A stretch of 14,834 bases of DNA from Cyanobium sp. M55B138 (lineage in GTDB: Bacteria > Cyanobacteriota > Cyanobacteriia > PCC-6307 > Cyanobiaceae). Below are positions 1 through 6,818 of the stretch, piece after piece. The position numbers and the translations under genes were made by a program. The notes under the pieces were generated by a model that worked only from the letters and a program-made list of their open reading frames with translations, made no database searches and was not told the DNA's origin. Numbering within the stretch: position 1 is the stretch's first letter; each line of letters opens with the position of its first letter. Location: positions 1 through 14,834 of the forward strand of contig JAGYNF010000017.1 of assembly GCA_018400215.1 (NCBI GenBank), in the 5' to 3' direction.

Positions 1-40
1 CCTAAACCGTAGGTCGTGGGTTCGAGTCCCGCCAGCCCCG
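1..40 (+). tRNA. 3' part of tRNA-Arg (anticodon CCT), cut by window edge
   Basis: The first 40 bases fit the 3' half of a tRNA. Bases 1-3 (CCT) read as the anticodon, followed by two A residues of the loop, a five-base 3' anticodon stem (6-10) and a five-base variable loop (11-15). The T-arm is GTGGG (16-20), loop TTCGAGT (21-27) and CCCGC (28-32), with one G-T pair. The acceptor 3' strand is CAGCCCC (33-39) and the discriminator base is G40. No CCA is encoded. The Arg(CCT) assignment rests on counting back from the T-arm, because the 5' half, including the rest of the anticodon arm, lies outside the window. Confidence 0.82.
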
Positions 41-49
41 TAGTCCCTG

Positions 50-97
50 CTACCGCTAGTGCCCTTCCTGGACGTGACACTGCCGCTAGCGTGGTAG
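50..97 (+). terminator. Possible hairpin downstream of the tRNA
   Basis: CTACC (50-54) and GCTAG (55-59) can pair with GGTAG (93-97) and CTAGC (86-90). This gives about ten base pairs with a two-base bulge and a long loop of about 26 bases. There is no T-tract after it, so a terminator role is uncertain. It may only be a processing structure or chance. Confidence 0.25.
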
Positions 98-115
98 TCA
101 GTCGCCCTGTTCGCG

Positions 116-418
116 ATGACCCAGCTGCATGACCTGCGCCTGCGCCTGCTGGTGCAGCAGGAGAGTGAGCGGCTTGTGGGCAGCCAGAGCGAAGAGCTCG
201 ATCTCTCGGTGGTGCAGGCCCGCGGTCTGTGTTGGCTGGCCCTGTTGGCGGAGGCCCATGAGGAGCAGGCCAGCGATGCGGAGCGTCGGGGTGACACCGA
301 GCAGGCCATGGGTTGGTTTGCCGACTCGATGCGGCTCCGCGACGTGATCCAGGTGGTGGCTTCGATCGAGATCCCCATCCCGGCGCCTGACGCATCCCGG
401 TGCCATGATGGGGATTGA
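116..418 (+). CDS. Small conserved-looking helical protein of unknown function
   Basis: This 100-residue protein starts at ATG and I do not recognise a named family. It is rich in Leu, Glu, Gln and Arg, is predicted by eye to be almost all helix, and has no signal peptide or membrane segment. The N-terminal part has a charged Leu-spaced pattern (LRLRLLVQQESERL) and the middle has an Ala/Glu-rich stretch. The C-terminal ~10 residues look like loose tail. It reads as a genuine soluble protein, unlike the Arg/Pro/Ser-rich translations of the other frames here. The stop is only 17 bases before the likely GTG start of the next gene, so the two probably form a small transcription unit downstream of the tRNA. 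No clear ribosome binding site is visible. Confidence 0.7.
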   Translation: MTQLHDLRLRLLVQQESERLVGSQSEELDLSVVQARGLCWLALLAEAHEEQASDAERRGDTEQAMGWFADSMRLRDVIQVVASIEIPIPAPDASRCHDGD

Positions 419-435
419 CATCCCAAGGGAACGCG

Positions 436-927
436 GTGCCCGAAGAGCCCTGCCAGTGCCCTGATTGCCAGCGGTTTTATCGGGAACACGACCGATTGAT
501 CCGCGAAAATCCCTCACTCCGCCAGCAGCAGGAGCTCAATTGGGCTGCGCTGCAGTCATTCCGCACCCTGGCAGGTCGGGTGATGGAGGAATTGCAGAAG
601 CAGCAGGAGGCGGCGGAGGCCCAGGCCGATAAGGGGGCAGCAGAGCCCTCCCCAGACCTGGAATTGGCCGCTGGCGGCAAGCCAGCCGAAGCCGAAGCCG
701 AGCCCGATGCCCTCCAGCAGGCCATGGCCGACCTGGAGAACATCAACGCCCACCTCTTTTCGATTGAGGCCCTGATGGAGCGCATCTTCGATGTGCGGGT
801 GCCGGAGGATGTGGAGCACACGTTCCGCGAGGTGGCGGGGGAGCTTGCACCCGACCCGCTCAATGCGGATCGGCTGCGCCTCAACCGGCTGCTGCATCAG
901 ACCCCCGACCTGCCCGATCGGGGCTGA
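436..927 (+). CDS. Uncharacterised protein with N-terminal CxCxxC motif
   Basis: The product is 163 residues from GTG at 436. This start is preferred because a purine-rich AAGGGA lies five bases upstream. An in-frame TTG at 415, overlapping the previous stop as TTGA, would add seven residues. A short Cys cluster near the N-terminus (CQCPDC) could be half of a metal site, but no second pair of Cys is present in the chain. This is followed by a Gln/Glu/Ala-rich helix likely to be coiled coil, a low-complexity acidic Ala/Glu linker, and a helical C-terminal region rich in Leu and Glu. There is no membrane segment. The family is not recognised and no function is proposed. It converges with glgP, with 12 bases between the two stops. 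Confidence 0.68.
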   Translation: MPEEPCQCPDCQRFYREHDRLIRENPSLRQQQELNWAALQSFRTLAGRVMEELQKQQEAAEAQADKGAAEPSPDLELAAGGKPAEAEAEPDALQQAMADLENINAHLFSIEALMERIFDVRVPEDVEHTFREVAGELAPDPLNADRLRLNRLLHQTPDLPDRG

Positions 928-941
928 GCCCCCCTCAGCTC
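921..941. terminator. Possible bidirectional hairpin between convergent genes
   Basis: GGGCTGA (921-927) can pair with TCAGCTC (935-941) across a seven-base C-rich loop, with one G-T pair. The stem includes the stop codon of the plus-strand gene and reaches the stop codon of glgP. There is no proper T-tract on either side, so a role in termination is only suggestive. Confidence 0.32.
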
Positions 942-3462
942 ATTTGGTCTCGCAGGTGATCGTGACCGGATAGGAATCGGCCTGCCAGATCCGTTCGGCG
1001 TATTCCCGGATGGAGCGATCGGAGGAGAAGAAACCCGAGCGCGCTGAATTCAGCAGCGACATCCGATTCCAGCGGCCCCGGTCGGCCCAGGCCCGATCCA
1101 CCTCCCCCTGGGCGCGCAGATAGTCGTTGAAATCCGCCAGCACGAAGAAGGGGTCGCGGCCGGTGAGGTTTTGCAGCAGTGGACGGAACAGGTCGCCGTC
1201 GCCATTGCTGAAGTGCCCCTGCTCGATCAAGCGCAGCACATCGCCCAGCTCCGGCATGGAACTGATCAATTCCCAGGGGCGGTAGCCCTCCTGTTGCAGG
1301 GTGCTGATTTCCTCGGCCGTCTTGCCGAACAGGAAGAAGTTCTCCGCCCCCACCTGCTCGCGGATCTCCACATTGGCGCCATCGAGGGTGCCCACTGTGA
1401 GGGCCCCGTTCATGGCGAATTTCATGTTGCCGGTGCCGGAGGCCTCCTTGCCGGCGGTGGAGATCTGCTCGGAGAGATCGGAGGCCGGATACACCCGCTC
1501 GCCCAGCTTCACGTTGTAGTCGGCCAGGAAGATCACCCGCAGTCGCCCGTCCATGTCCGGATCGGCGTTGATCGTGTCGGCGATGCCGTTAATGAAACGG
1601 ATGATCAGCTTGGCCATGTAGTAACCAGGCGCCGCCTTGCCGCCGAAGATCACCGTGCGGGGCGCCATGCCCTCGCCATGGCCGTTCTTGATGCGCAGGT
1701 ACTGGGCCACCACCTGCAGGGCATTGAGGTGCTGGCGCTTGTATTCGTGGATGCGCTTCACCTGCACATCGAACAGCGAGGCCGGATCCACCAGCACGCC
1801 GGTGTGGCGATGGATGTACTGGCTGAGCTGGTTCTTCACCGCGAGCTTGGTGCCCTGCCAGCGCTCCAGGAAGCTGCTGTCATCGACGTAGCCCTCCAGC
1901 TGCCGCAGCTGGTCGAGGTTCTTCACCCAGCCATCGCCGAGCACCTCGGTGAGCAGGGCCGCCAGGCGCGGATTGGAGAGGGCAATCCAGCGGCGTGGCG
2001 TGACGCCGTTGGTCACGTTGGTGAACTTGTGGGGCCAGAGGGCGGCGAAATCGGGGAACAGTTCGCTCTGCACCAGCTCGCTATGCAGGGCGGCCACACC
2101 ATTCACATGGTGGGAGGCGATGGTGGCCAAGTGGGCCATCCGCACGGCCTTAGGGCCATCTTCATCAATGATCGAGACCCGGCGCAGCACCCCCTCGTCG
2201 CCGGGGTACTTGATCCGCACCTGTTGCAGGAAGCGGCGGTTGATCTCGTAGATCAGCTCCAGGTGGCGCGGCAGCAGGGAGCCGAACAGATCCAGGCCCC
2301 ATTTCTCCAGTGCCTCCGGCAGCAGGGTGTGGTTGGTGTAGGCGAGCGACCGGGTGGTGATGGTCCAGGCGGCATCCCAGTCGAGGTGTTTGTCGTCGAG
2401 CAGCAGCCGCATCAATTCAGCCACCGCGATCGACGGGTGGGTGTCGTTGAGCTGCACCGCCCAGTGATCGGGGAACTCCTCGATCGGAATGCCGCGGGCA
2501 TCGAGGCTGCGGATCATGTCCTGCAGCGAGCAGCTCACGAAAAAGTGCTGTTGCTTCAGCCGCAGCCGCCGGCCCTCGTCGGTGCCGTCGTTGGGATAGA
2601 GCACCTTGGAGAGGGTTTCGCTGCCCACCTTCTCCTCCACGGCGCCGTAGTAGTCGCCGATGTTGAAGGCGTAGAAGTCGAAGGTTTCGGTGGCATCGGC
2701 CCGCCAGAGGCGCAGCCGGTCGCAGGTGTTCACCCGGTAGCCCAGCACTGGCACGTCGTGGGGAATGCCGATGGCGTGCTCGGCCGGGATCCAGCGCGAG
2801 CGGTAGATGCCGTCGTCATCCCGGTAGCTCTCGGTGTGGCCGCCGAAGCCCACAAAGCAAGCCTGATCCGGGTGGGGCAATTCCCAGGGCCAGCCGCTCT
2901 TGAGCCACTTGTCGGTGACCTCCACCTGCCAGCCATCGCGGATCAGCTGGTCGAAAATGCCAAATTCGTAGCGGATGCCGTAGCCCGTGGCGGGGATCTC
3001 CAGCGAGGCCAGGGATTCGAGGAAGCAGGCCGCCAGCCGGCCGAGGCCGCCATTGCCGAGCCCTGGCTCCTCCTCCACATCGAGGATGTCGTTGATGTCG
3101 TCGATGCCGAAGCGGCGCAGGGCCTCGGCCGCCTCCTCCTGAATGCCGAGCATCAGCAGGTTGTTGCCCAGCTGCGGACCAATCAGGAATTCCGCCGACA
3201 GGTAGGCCACCACGCGGGTGGGGGTCTTGCGCAGGGCCTCGATGCCGGCCAGATAGCGGGTCATCAGCCGGTCACGCACCGCATAGCTGAGCGCCATGTA
3301 GAGGTCGTGGCGGCTGGCGGTGGGGGCGAGCTTGCCGAGCGTGAAGAACAGGTGCTCGGTCATGCCGTCGAACACGTCGCCGGCCTCCAGGCCACTGCGG
3401 TCGGCATCGGCGTAACAGCCGGGGGTGGGCAGGCGCAGGTTGCTGGGTTTGGTGCTGCTCAT
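940..3462 (-). CDS. glgP: Glycogen/alpha-glucan phosphorylase
   Basis: This enzyme cleaves terminal alpha-1,4-linked glucose from glycogen with phosphate to give glucose-1-phosphate, using pyridoxal phosphate in the cytosol. At 840 residues it has the usual GT35 family length. Recognisable blocks are the N-terminal substrate region ([18 protein letters not shown]), the conserved [15 protein letters not shown] block, and the cofactor segment [10 protein letters not shown]. The Lys of that last segment, K681 here, corresponds to the Schiff-base Lys near position 680 of the muscle enzyme. The ATG overlaps the stop of the upstream phosphoketolase-derived frame as ATGA, which suggests coupled translation. 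The pairing makes sense because phosphorylase feeds hexose phosphate towards phosphoketolase. It appears intact, with no frameshift or missing motif seen. Confidence 0.97.
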   Translation of the reverse strand: MSSTKPSNLRLPTPGCYADADRSGLEAGDVFDGMTEHLFFTLGKLAPTASRHDLYMALSYAVRDRLMTRYLAGIEALRKTPTRVVAYLSAEFLIGPQLGNNLLMLGIQEEAAEALRRFGIDDINDILDVEEEPGLGNGGLGRLAACFLESLASLEIPATGYGIRYEFGIFDQLIRDGWQVEVTDKWLKSGWPWELPHPDQACFVGFGGHTESYRDDDGIYRSRWIPAEHAIGIPHDVPVLGYRVNTCDRLRLWRADATETFDFYAFNIGDYYGAVEEKVGSETLSKVLYPNDGTDEGRRLRLKQQHFFVSCSLQDMIRSLDARGIPIEEFPDHWAVQLNDTHPSIAVAELMRLLLDDKHLDWDAAWTITTRSLAYTNHTLLPEALEKWGLDLFGSLLPRHLELIYEINRRFLQQVRIKYPGDEGVLRRVSIIDEDGPKAVRMAHLATIASHHVNGVAALHSELVQSELFPDFAALWPHKFTNVTNGVTPRRWIALSNPRLAALLTEVLGDGWVKNLDQLRQLEGYVDDSSFLERWQGTKLAVKNQLSQYIHRHTGVLVDPASLFDVQVKRIHEYKRQHLNALQVVAQYLRIKNGHGEGMAPRTVIFGGKAAPGYYMAKLIIRFINGIADTINADPDMDGRLRVIFLADYNVKLGERVYPASDLSEQISTAGKEASGTGNMKFAMNGALTVGTLDGANVEIREQVGAENFFLFGKTAEEISTLQQEGYRPWELISSMPELGDVLRLIEQGHFSNGDGDLFRPLLQNLTGRDPFFVLADFNDYLRAQGEVDRAWADRGRWNRMSLLNSARSGFFSSDRSIREYAERIWQADSYPVTITCETK

Positions 3463-4490
3463 CGGTGCTCTGTCGGCGTCCAGCGCCAGTGGGTGATTTC
3501 GGGGGCATCCATGCCGTGGAGATGGGCATAGCTGCGGTTGGCCAGGATCGCTTCCTTCATGCGTTCCTTGACATGGGCGGCCCGGGAGCCTAGGGCTGGA
3601 ACCCGGTCGATCACATCGATCACCAGATTGAAGCGATCAACCTGGTTGTTCATGGCCAGTTCGAGGGGCGTGTTGATGTTGCCCTTTTCCTTGTAGCCGC
3701 GCACGTGGATGTTGTGGTGATTGGTGCGCCGGTAGGTGAGCCGGTGGATCAGCCAGGGGTAGCCGTGGAAATTGAACAGTACTGGCCGGTCGGTGGTGAA
3801 CAGCGTGTCGAAGTCACGATCGCTGAGCCCATGGGGGTGCTCTTCCGGGTTGGTGAGGGCAAACAGCTTCACCACATTGAGCACCCGGATTTTCAGCGAT
3901 GGGATCTCCCGGCGCAGGATCTCCACCGCCGCCAGGGTCTCCTTGGTGGGTACGTCACCGGCGCAGGCCATCACCACGTCGGGCTCGTCGAAGTCGGTGC
4001 CGCAGTCGTCGTTGCTGGCCCAGCTCCAGAGGCCGATGCCCTTGGCCACGTGGGCGCGGGCCTGCTCCAGGGTGAGGTACTGCAGGTGACTCTGCTTGTC
4101 GCTCACGATGATGTTGCAGACGTTCGTCTCCACCAGGGCCTCCTCCGCCACCGCCAGCAGGCAGTTGGCATCGGCCGGCAGATACACCCGCACCACTTCG
4201 CCGCTCTTGTTGCCGGCCAGGTCGATGAAGCCAGGATCCTGATGGGTGAAGCCGTTGTGGTCCTGCCGCCACACGGTGCTGGAGATCAGGCAGGTCCAGG
4301 GGCCGATCGGTGCCCGCCAGGGGGCGTGGTGGATGCAGCTCTCCAGCCACTTGGCGTGCTGGTTGAACATGGAGGCGATCACATGGGCGAAGGCCTCGTA
4401 GGTGTGGAAGAAGCCGTAGCGGCCGGTGAGCAGGTAGCCCTCCATCATTCCCACCAGGGTGTGTTCGCTGAGCATCTCCACCACCCGGCC
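3459..4490 (-). other. xfp: Phosphoketolase C-terminal segment (5'-truncated xfp)
   Basis: Residues ~143-485 of the chimeric frame correspond to the C-terminal ~43% of xylulose-5-P/fructose-6-P phosphoketolase, the TPP enzyme that splits sugar phosphates into acetyl-phosphate and an aldose phosphate. Diagnostic blocks are [51 protein letters not shown] and [10 protein letters not shown], ending in the Trp-rich tail ITHWRW. The expected first half, with most TPP-binding residues, is not in the window: upstream DNA is E2 linker, then the YlqD-like gene. The frame itself shows no stops or shifts, so any truncation is recent, or the join is artificial. Its stop overlaps the glgP start, as expected for an original xfp-glgP operon. 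Confidence 0.92.
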
Positions 4491-4916
4491 ACTGGCGCTA
4501 GAGGCGGGCGCCACCACTGGCACGGGCACCGCGGCCACTGGGGCTGGGGCCACTGGAATGGAGGGCGCCGCCGCAGCGGGGGCTGCTGCAGCAGGGGCAG
4601 GGGCAGGCGCTGCGGCTGCAGCAGGGGCGGCCGGGGCGGCGGGGGCTTTGGCGGCGGCCGCGGCGATCTCGGCCTCCGTTTCCACGATCAGCCCGATCGT
4701 CTCGCCCACCGGGGCCGTGCCACCGGCGGGCATCAGCACCGCCGCCAGGTAGCCCTCCTGGAAGGCCTCCACGTCCATGTCGGCCTTGTCGCTCTCCACC
4801 ACCAACACCGACTCGCCGCGCTCAACGCGCTGGCCGGGTTGCTTGAGCCACTCCACGATCTTGCCCTCCGTCATGGTGGAGGAGAGGGCGGGCATAAAAA
4901 TTTCGTGGGTGGCCAA
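3459..4916 (-). CDS. pdhC-xfp: Chimeric frame: PDH E2 lipoyl domain joined to the C-terminal part of phosphoketolase
   Basis: This single uninterrupted 485-residue frame starts at TTG. Residues 1-80 are a cyanobacterial PDH E2 lipoyl domain with the lipoylation motif ESDKAD (K44). Residues ~84-142 are an Ala/Pro linker. From about G143 it is phosphoketolase. From memory of Bifidobacterium Xfp numbering, E151, Y173, H220, N221 and H225 line up with E479, Y501, H548, N549 and H553 at a constant offset of 328. So Xfp starts at about residue 471, inside its pyrimidine domain, and runs to a normal C-terminus. Missing are the E2 subunit-binding and acetyltransferase domains, the whole Xfp diphosphate-binding domain, and the Xfp active-site His residues near 64, 97, 142 and 320. 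As read, neither parent activity should work. A real deletion/fusion or an assembly misjoin are both possible. The identity of both halves is strong. Confidence 0.9.
   Translation of the reverse strand: MATHEIFMPALSSTMTEGKIVEWLKQPGQRVERGESVLVVESDKADMDVEAFQEGYLAAVLMPAGGTAPVGETIGLIVETEAEIAAAAAKAPAAPAAPAAAAAPAPAPAAAAPAAAAPSIPVAPAPVAAVPVPVVAPASSASGRVVEMLSEHTLVGMMEGYLLTGRYGFFHTYEAFAHVIASMFNQHAKWLESCIHHAPWRAPIGPWTCLISSTVWRQDHNGFTHQDPGFIDLAGNKSGEVVRVYLPADANCLLAVAEEALVETNVCNIIVSDKQSHLQYLTLEQARAHVAKGIGLWSWASNDDCGTDFDEPDVVMACAGDVPTKETLAAVEILRREIPSLKIRVLNVVKLFALTNPEEHPHGLSDRDFDTLFTTDRPVLFNFHGYPWLIHRLTYRRTNHHNIHVRGYKEKGNINTPLELAMNNQVDRFNLVIDVIDRVPALGSRAAHVKERMKEAILANRSYAHLHGMDAPEITHWRWTPTEHR
4491..4667 (-). 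repeat. Ala/Pro-rich low-complexity linker
   Basis: Residues ~84-142 of the chimeric frame are almost only Ala, Pro and Val, as in the flexible linker that follows the lipoyl domain of E2 proteins. At DNA level it is GC-rich and internally repetitive: a 13-base unit CTGCAGCAGGGGC occurs on the plus strand at 4586-4598 and again at 4616-4628. The repetitiveness makes this a place where recombination or misassembly is easier. Confidence 0.85.
4677..4916 (-). other. Lipoyl (biotinyl/lipoyl-attachment) domain of PDH E2
   Basis: This is residues 1-80 of the chimeric frame. [19 protein letters not shown] opens the domain and K44 sits in the hairpin motif SDKAD, the site that carries lipoamide. The hallmark [11 protein letters not shown] and a closing GETIGLI complete one full hammerhead domain. 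In cyanobacteria this is the N-terminus of the dihydrolipoamide acetyltransferase subunit of pyruvate dehydrogenase. The TTG start is supported by alignment to the usual start just before the IFMPALSS block. There is no upstream in-frame ATG or GTG, and no clear ribosome binding site. LipB, which supplies octanoyl groups for lipoylation, is encoded about 4 kb away. Confidence 0.92.
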
Positions 4917-4981
4917 CGGGATGCGCCGCGCAAGTGGGCGGATTTTACGAGTTGCGCCGCGCGTCAGCCCATGCCGTGGGC

Positions 4982-5425
4982 TCAGAGCCCCCCTTCGATC
5001 GCCTCAATCACGCCATCACGCACCAGCACAGCGGCCTGCAGCTTCTGCACCAGGTTGTCGCCAACCCGCACCTCCACCGTGCTGTCGAGTTGGCCCTGCT
5101 CCACGATCTGCTCCATCTCAAGCTCGCGCACCTGGCGCTGCTGCTCAAGGATCTGGCGCTTCTGCTCCTCCAGCTCGGCCCGCTTGGCCGCCACCTGCTG
5201 CTGCACCGAACCCACCTGCTCCTGCACCCGGGGGTCGAGGGGATTGAGGCTCTGGCGGCGGATCTCGTCGATCAGCTGCTGCCCCTCCTGCTCCAGCTGG
5301 GCCAGCTGGCCGTCGCTGTTGGCCACCGCATTGCTGAGCTCCCGCTCGGCATCCTCCTTCCAGCGGGGCGTGACCACGGCCCGCACGGTGATCGTGCGCT
5401 TGATGCTGAGGGTGCCGTCGGCCAT
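4982..5425 (-). CDS. YlqD-like coiled-coil protein
   Basis: This 147-residue cytosolic protein resembles the YlqD family found in cyanobacteria and Firmicutes, whose function is not established. The N-terminal ~20 residues form a beta-type start (ISIK-like: [14 protein letters not shown]). A long charged coiled coil rich in Glu and Gln covers roughly residues 25-110, and a C-terminal beta-rich part (VEVRVGDNL to the end) closes the chain. The ATG at 5425 has only a weak ribosome binding site upstream. It lies 65 bases upstream of, and in the same direction as, the E2-derived start, an adjacency I recall from picocyanobacterial genomes for ylqD-like and pdhC genes. It is divergent from stpA over a 109-base spacer. 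The family call is by recollection of the fold pattern and is fairly confident. Confidence 0.75.
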   Translation of the reverse strand: MADGTLSIKRTITVRAVVTPRWKEDAERELSNAVANSDGQLAQLEQEGQQLIDEIRRQSLNPLDPRVQEQVGSVQQQVAAKRAELEEQKRQILEQQRQVRELEMEQIVEQGQLDSTVEVRVGDNLVQKLQAAVLVRDGVIEAIEGGL

Positions 5426-5534
5426 GGACTCTGGGGTGCTGTGCTCAGCGTGTCAGCCAGCCCGCCTGCGGTCAACCACCGCACCGGCCGGCGACAGGTC
5501 CTGTCAGGCTGTAACCAGCCGCGTCGGCCCGAGC
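5426..5534. promoter_or_regulatory. Divergent intergenic region between ylqD-like gene and stpA
   Basis: This 109-base spacer must hold the start signals for both divergent genes. I see no convincing -10/-35 pair. It contains a perfect 13-base palindrome, GACAGG-T-CCTGTC, at 5493-5505, about 30 bases before the stpA ATG. That could be an operator or a short hairpin in the leader. The assignment as a regulatory region is by position only. Confidence 0.4.
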
Positions 5535-6818
5535 ATGGCCATCCCACCGCACGGCAGCGCACCCCCTTTGCCGGCAGACCCCCTCTCGCCAACGGAGCTG
5601 CTCGCCGAGCTGCGGCCCCAGCTCACCAGGCCCGCCGAGCTGCTGCTGGTGCAGGACCTCGACGGCGTGTGCATGGATCTGATGCTGGATCCGCTCCAGC
5701 GGCAACTGGACCGGGCCTACGTGCAGCACGCCCGCACCCTCGACGGCCGCTTCGCGGTGCTCACCAATGGCGAGCATGAGGGGCGCCGCGGGGTGAACCG
5801 CCTGGTGGAGCGGGCCCTGGCCGATGCCGAGCAGCCGGAGCGGGAGGGGCTCTACCTGGCGGGTCTGGCGGCGGGCGGCGTGCAGCTGCAGGACCGCTTC
5901 GGGGCCGTGGCAACCCCGGGGGTGAGTGGGGCCGAGCTGGCCTTTCTGCAGGCCCTGCCGCAACGCCTGGTGGCCGAGTTGCGCGCCTGGCTGCCCCAGC
6001 TGCTCCCCCAACTCAACGGCCCGGCTCTCGAACAACTGATCAGCCGGAGCGTTCTCGACAATCCGCTCTCCCCCACAGTGAATCTGAACGGGCTGTTCAC
6101 CTGGATTGCCAGCACAGACCGCAGCCGCAGCCTGGCCGTGGCCCTGCAGGAGGGGCTGTGGGCCCTGATGGAGGGCCTGCTGGCCGAAGCGGAGCAGGTT
6201 GGCCTGGCGGGCAGCTTCTTCCTGCACATCGCCCCAAACCTGCTGGATGCCCACGGACGGGAACGGCCCGTCTGGGCCTCGCCCCAGGGCCTGGGCACCA
6301 CCGACGTGCAGTTCATGCTGCGCGGGGCCATCAAGGAGGCTGGCCTGCTGGTGTTGATCAACCGCCACATCGGCCGCCACCACGGCTGCTATCCCCTCGG
6401 GGTCGACTTCAACGTGCGCACGGCCCCACGTCAGGCCAACGCCCTGCTGGAGCTGGCCAGAGCCCGCATTCCCGCAGCGTTGATGCCCCGGCTGGTGGGG
6501 GTGGGTGACACGATCACCTCCCAGCCGGGGCCCACCCCCGGCAGCTGGCAGCGGGGGGGCAGCGACCGGGGCTTCCTGGAACTGCTTCAGGAGCTGGGCC
6601 AAGCCTTCGATCGGCCCAATCGGGTGGTGTTGGTTGATAGCAGTGGCGGTGAGGTGTGTCGACCGTCCATGGCGGGGGGCAACCTGCACGGCCTCAGCGA
6701 TCCCCAAGACCCCCTGCGCCTCGATGTGCTCTTCCCAGGCGGGCCGCGCCAGTACCGGGCCTTCTTCGCCGAACTGGCCCAGGCCAGTCCCCAACGGGCC
6801 TGCGACCCTCAGCCATAG
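5535..6818 (+). CDS. stpA: Glucosylglycerol-3-phosphate phosphatase (StpA type)
   Basis: This HAD-like phosphatase removes phosphate from glucosylglycerol phosphate, the last step in making the salt-protective solute glucosylglycerol in cyanobacteria. The product is 427 residues, close to the ~420 of the Synechocystis protein. The nucleophile motif is VQDLDGVCMD, with D41 and D43. The family-typical LTNGEHEGRRGVNR block covers residues ~76-89. A late acidic motif, GVGDTIT (D325), probably completes the Mg site. The start is the ATG at 5535. The frame stays open far upstream, but that part is antisense to other genes and there is no nearby alternative start. No recognisable ribosome binding site precedes it. 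The partner synthase GgpS is not in the window. Its last ten bases overlap the 3' end of fadD. Confidence 0.85.
   Translation: MAIPPHGSAPPLPADPLSPTELLAELRPQLTRPAELLLVQDLDGVCMDLMLDPLQRQLDRAYVQHARTLDGRFAVLTNGEHEGRRGVNRLVERALADAEQPEREGLYLAGLAAGGVQLQDRFGAVATPGVSGAELAFLQALPQRLVAELRAWLPQLLPQLNGPALEQLISRSVLDNPLSPTVNLNGLFTWIASTDRSRSLAVALQEGLWALMEGLLAEAEQVGLAGSFFLHIAPNLLDAHGRERPVWASPQGLGTTDVQFMLRGAIKEAGLLVLINRHIGRHHGCYPLGVDFNVRTAPRQANALLELARARIPAALMPRLVGVGDTITSQPGPTPGSWQRGGSDRGFLELLQELGQAFDRPNRVVLVDSSGGEVCRPSMAGGNLHGLSDPQDPLRLDVLFPGGPRQYRAFFAELAQASPQRACDPQP

Noticed and set aside
1..115. tRNA end as an integration site of a mobile element
   Set aside because: No integrase, no second copy of the tRNA end and no foreign-looking genes were seen in the window.
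1171..3531. A very long plus-strand open frame opposite glgP
   Set aside because: It is exactly antisense to a clear glycogen phosphorylase with all motifs. Its translation is His/Gln/Gly/Val-rich with no family resemblance, a common effect of high GC.
4491..4667. Linker repeats as a CRISPR array or minisatellite
   Set aside because: The repeats are short, irregular and in frame, encoding the Ala/Pro linker normal for E2 proteins. There is no regular repeat-spacer pattern.
3705..5534. Open plus-strand frame running into stpA without a stop
   Set aside because: It is antisense to the chimeric frame and the ylqD-like gene and turns low-complexity in Gly, His, Arg and Ser. Only the part from the ATG at 5535 resembles a known protein.
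5472..6794. Minus-strand open frame opposite stpA
   Set aside because: StpA motifs on the plus strand are clear, and the minus translation looks like GC-driven shadow coding.
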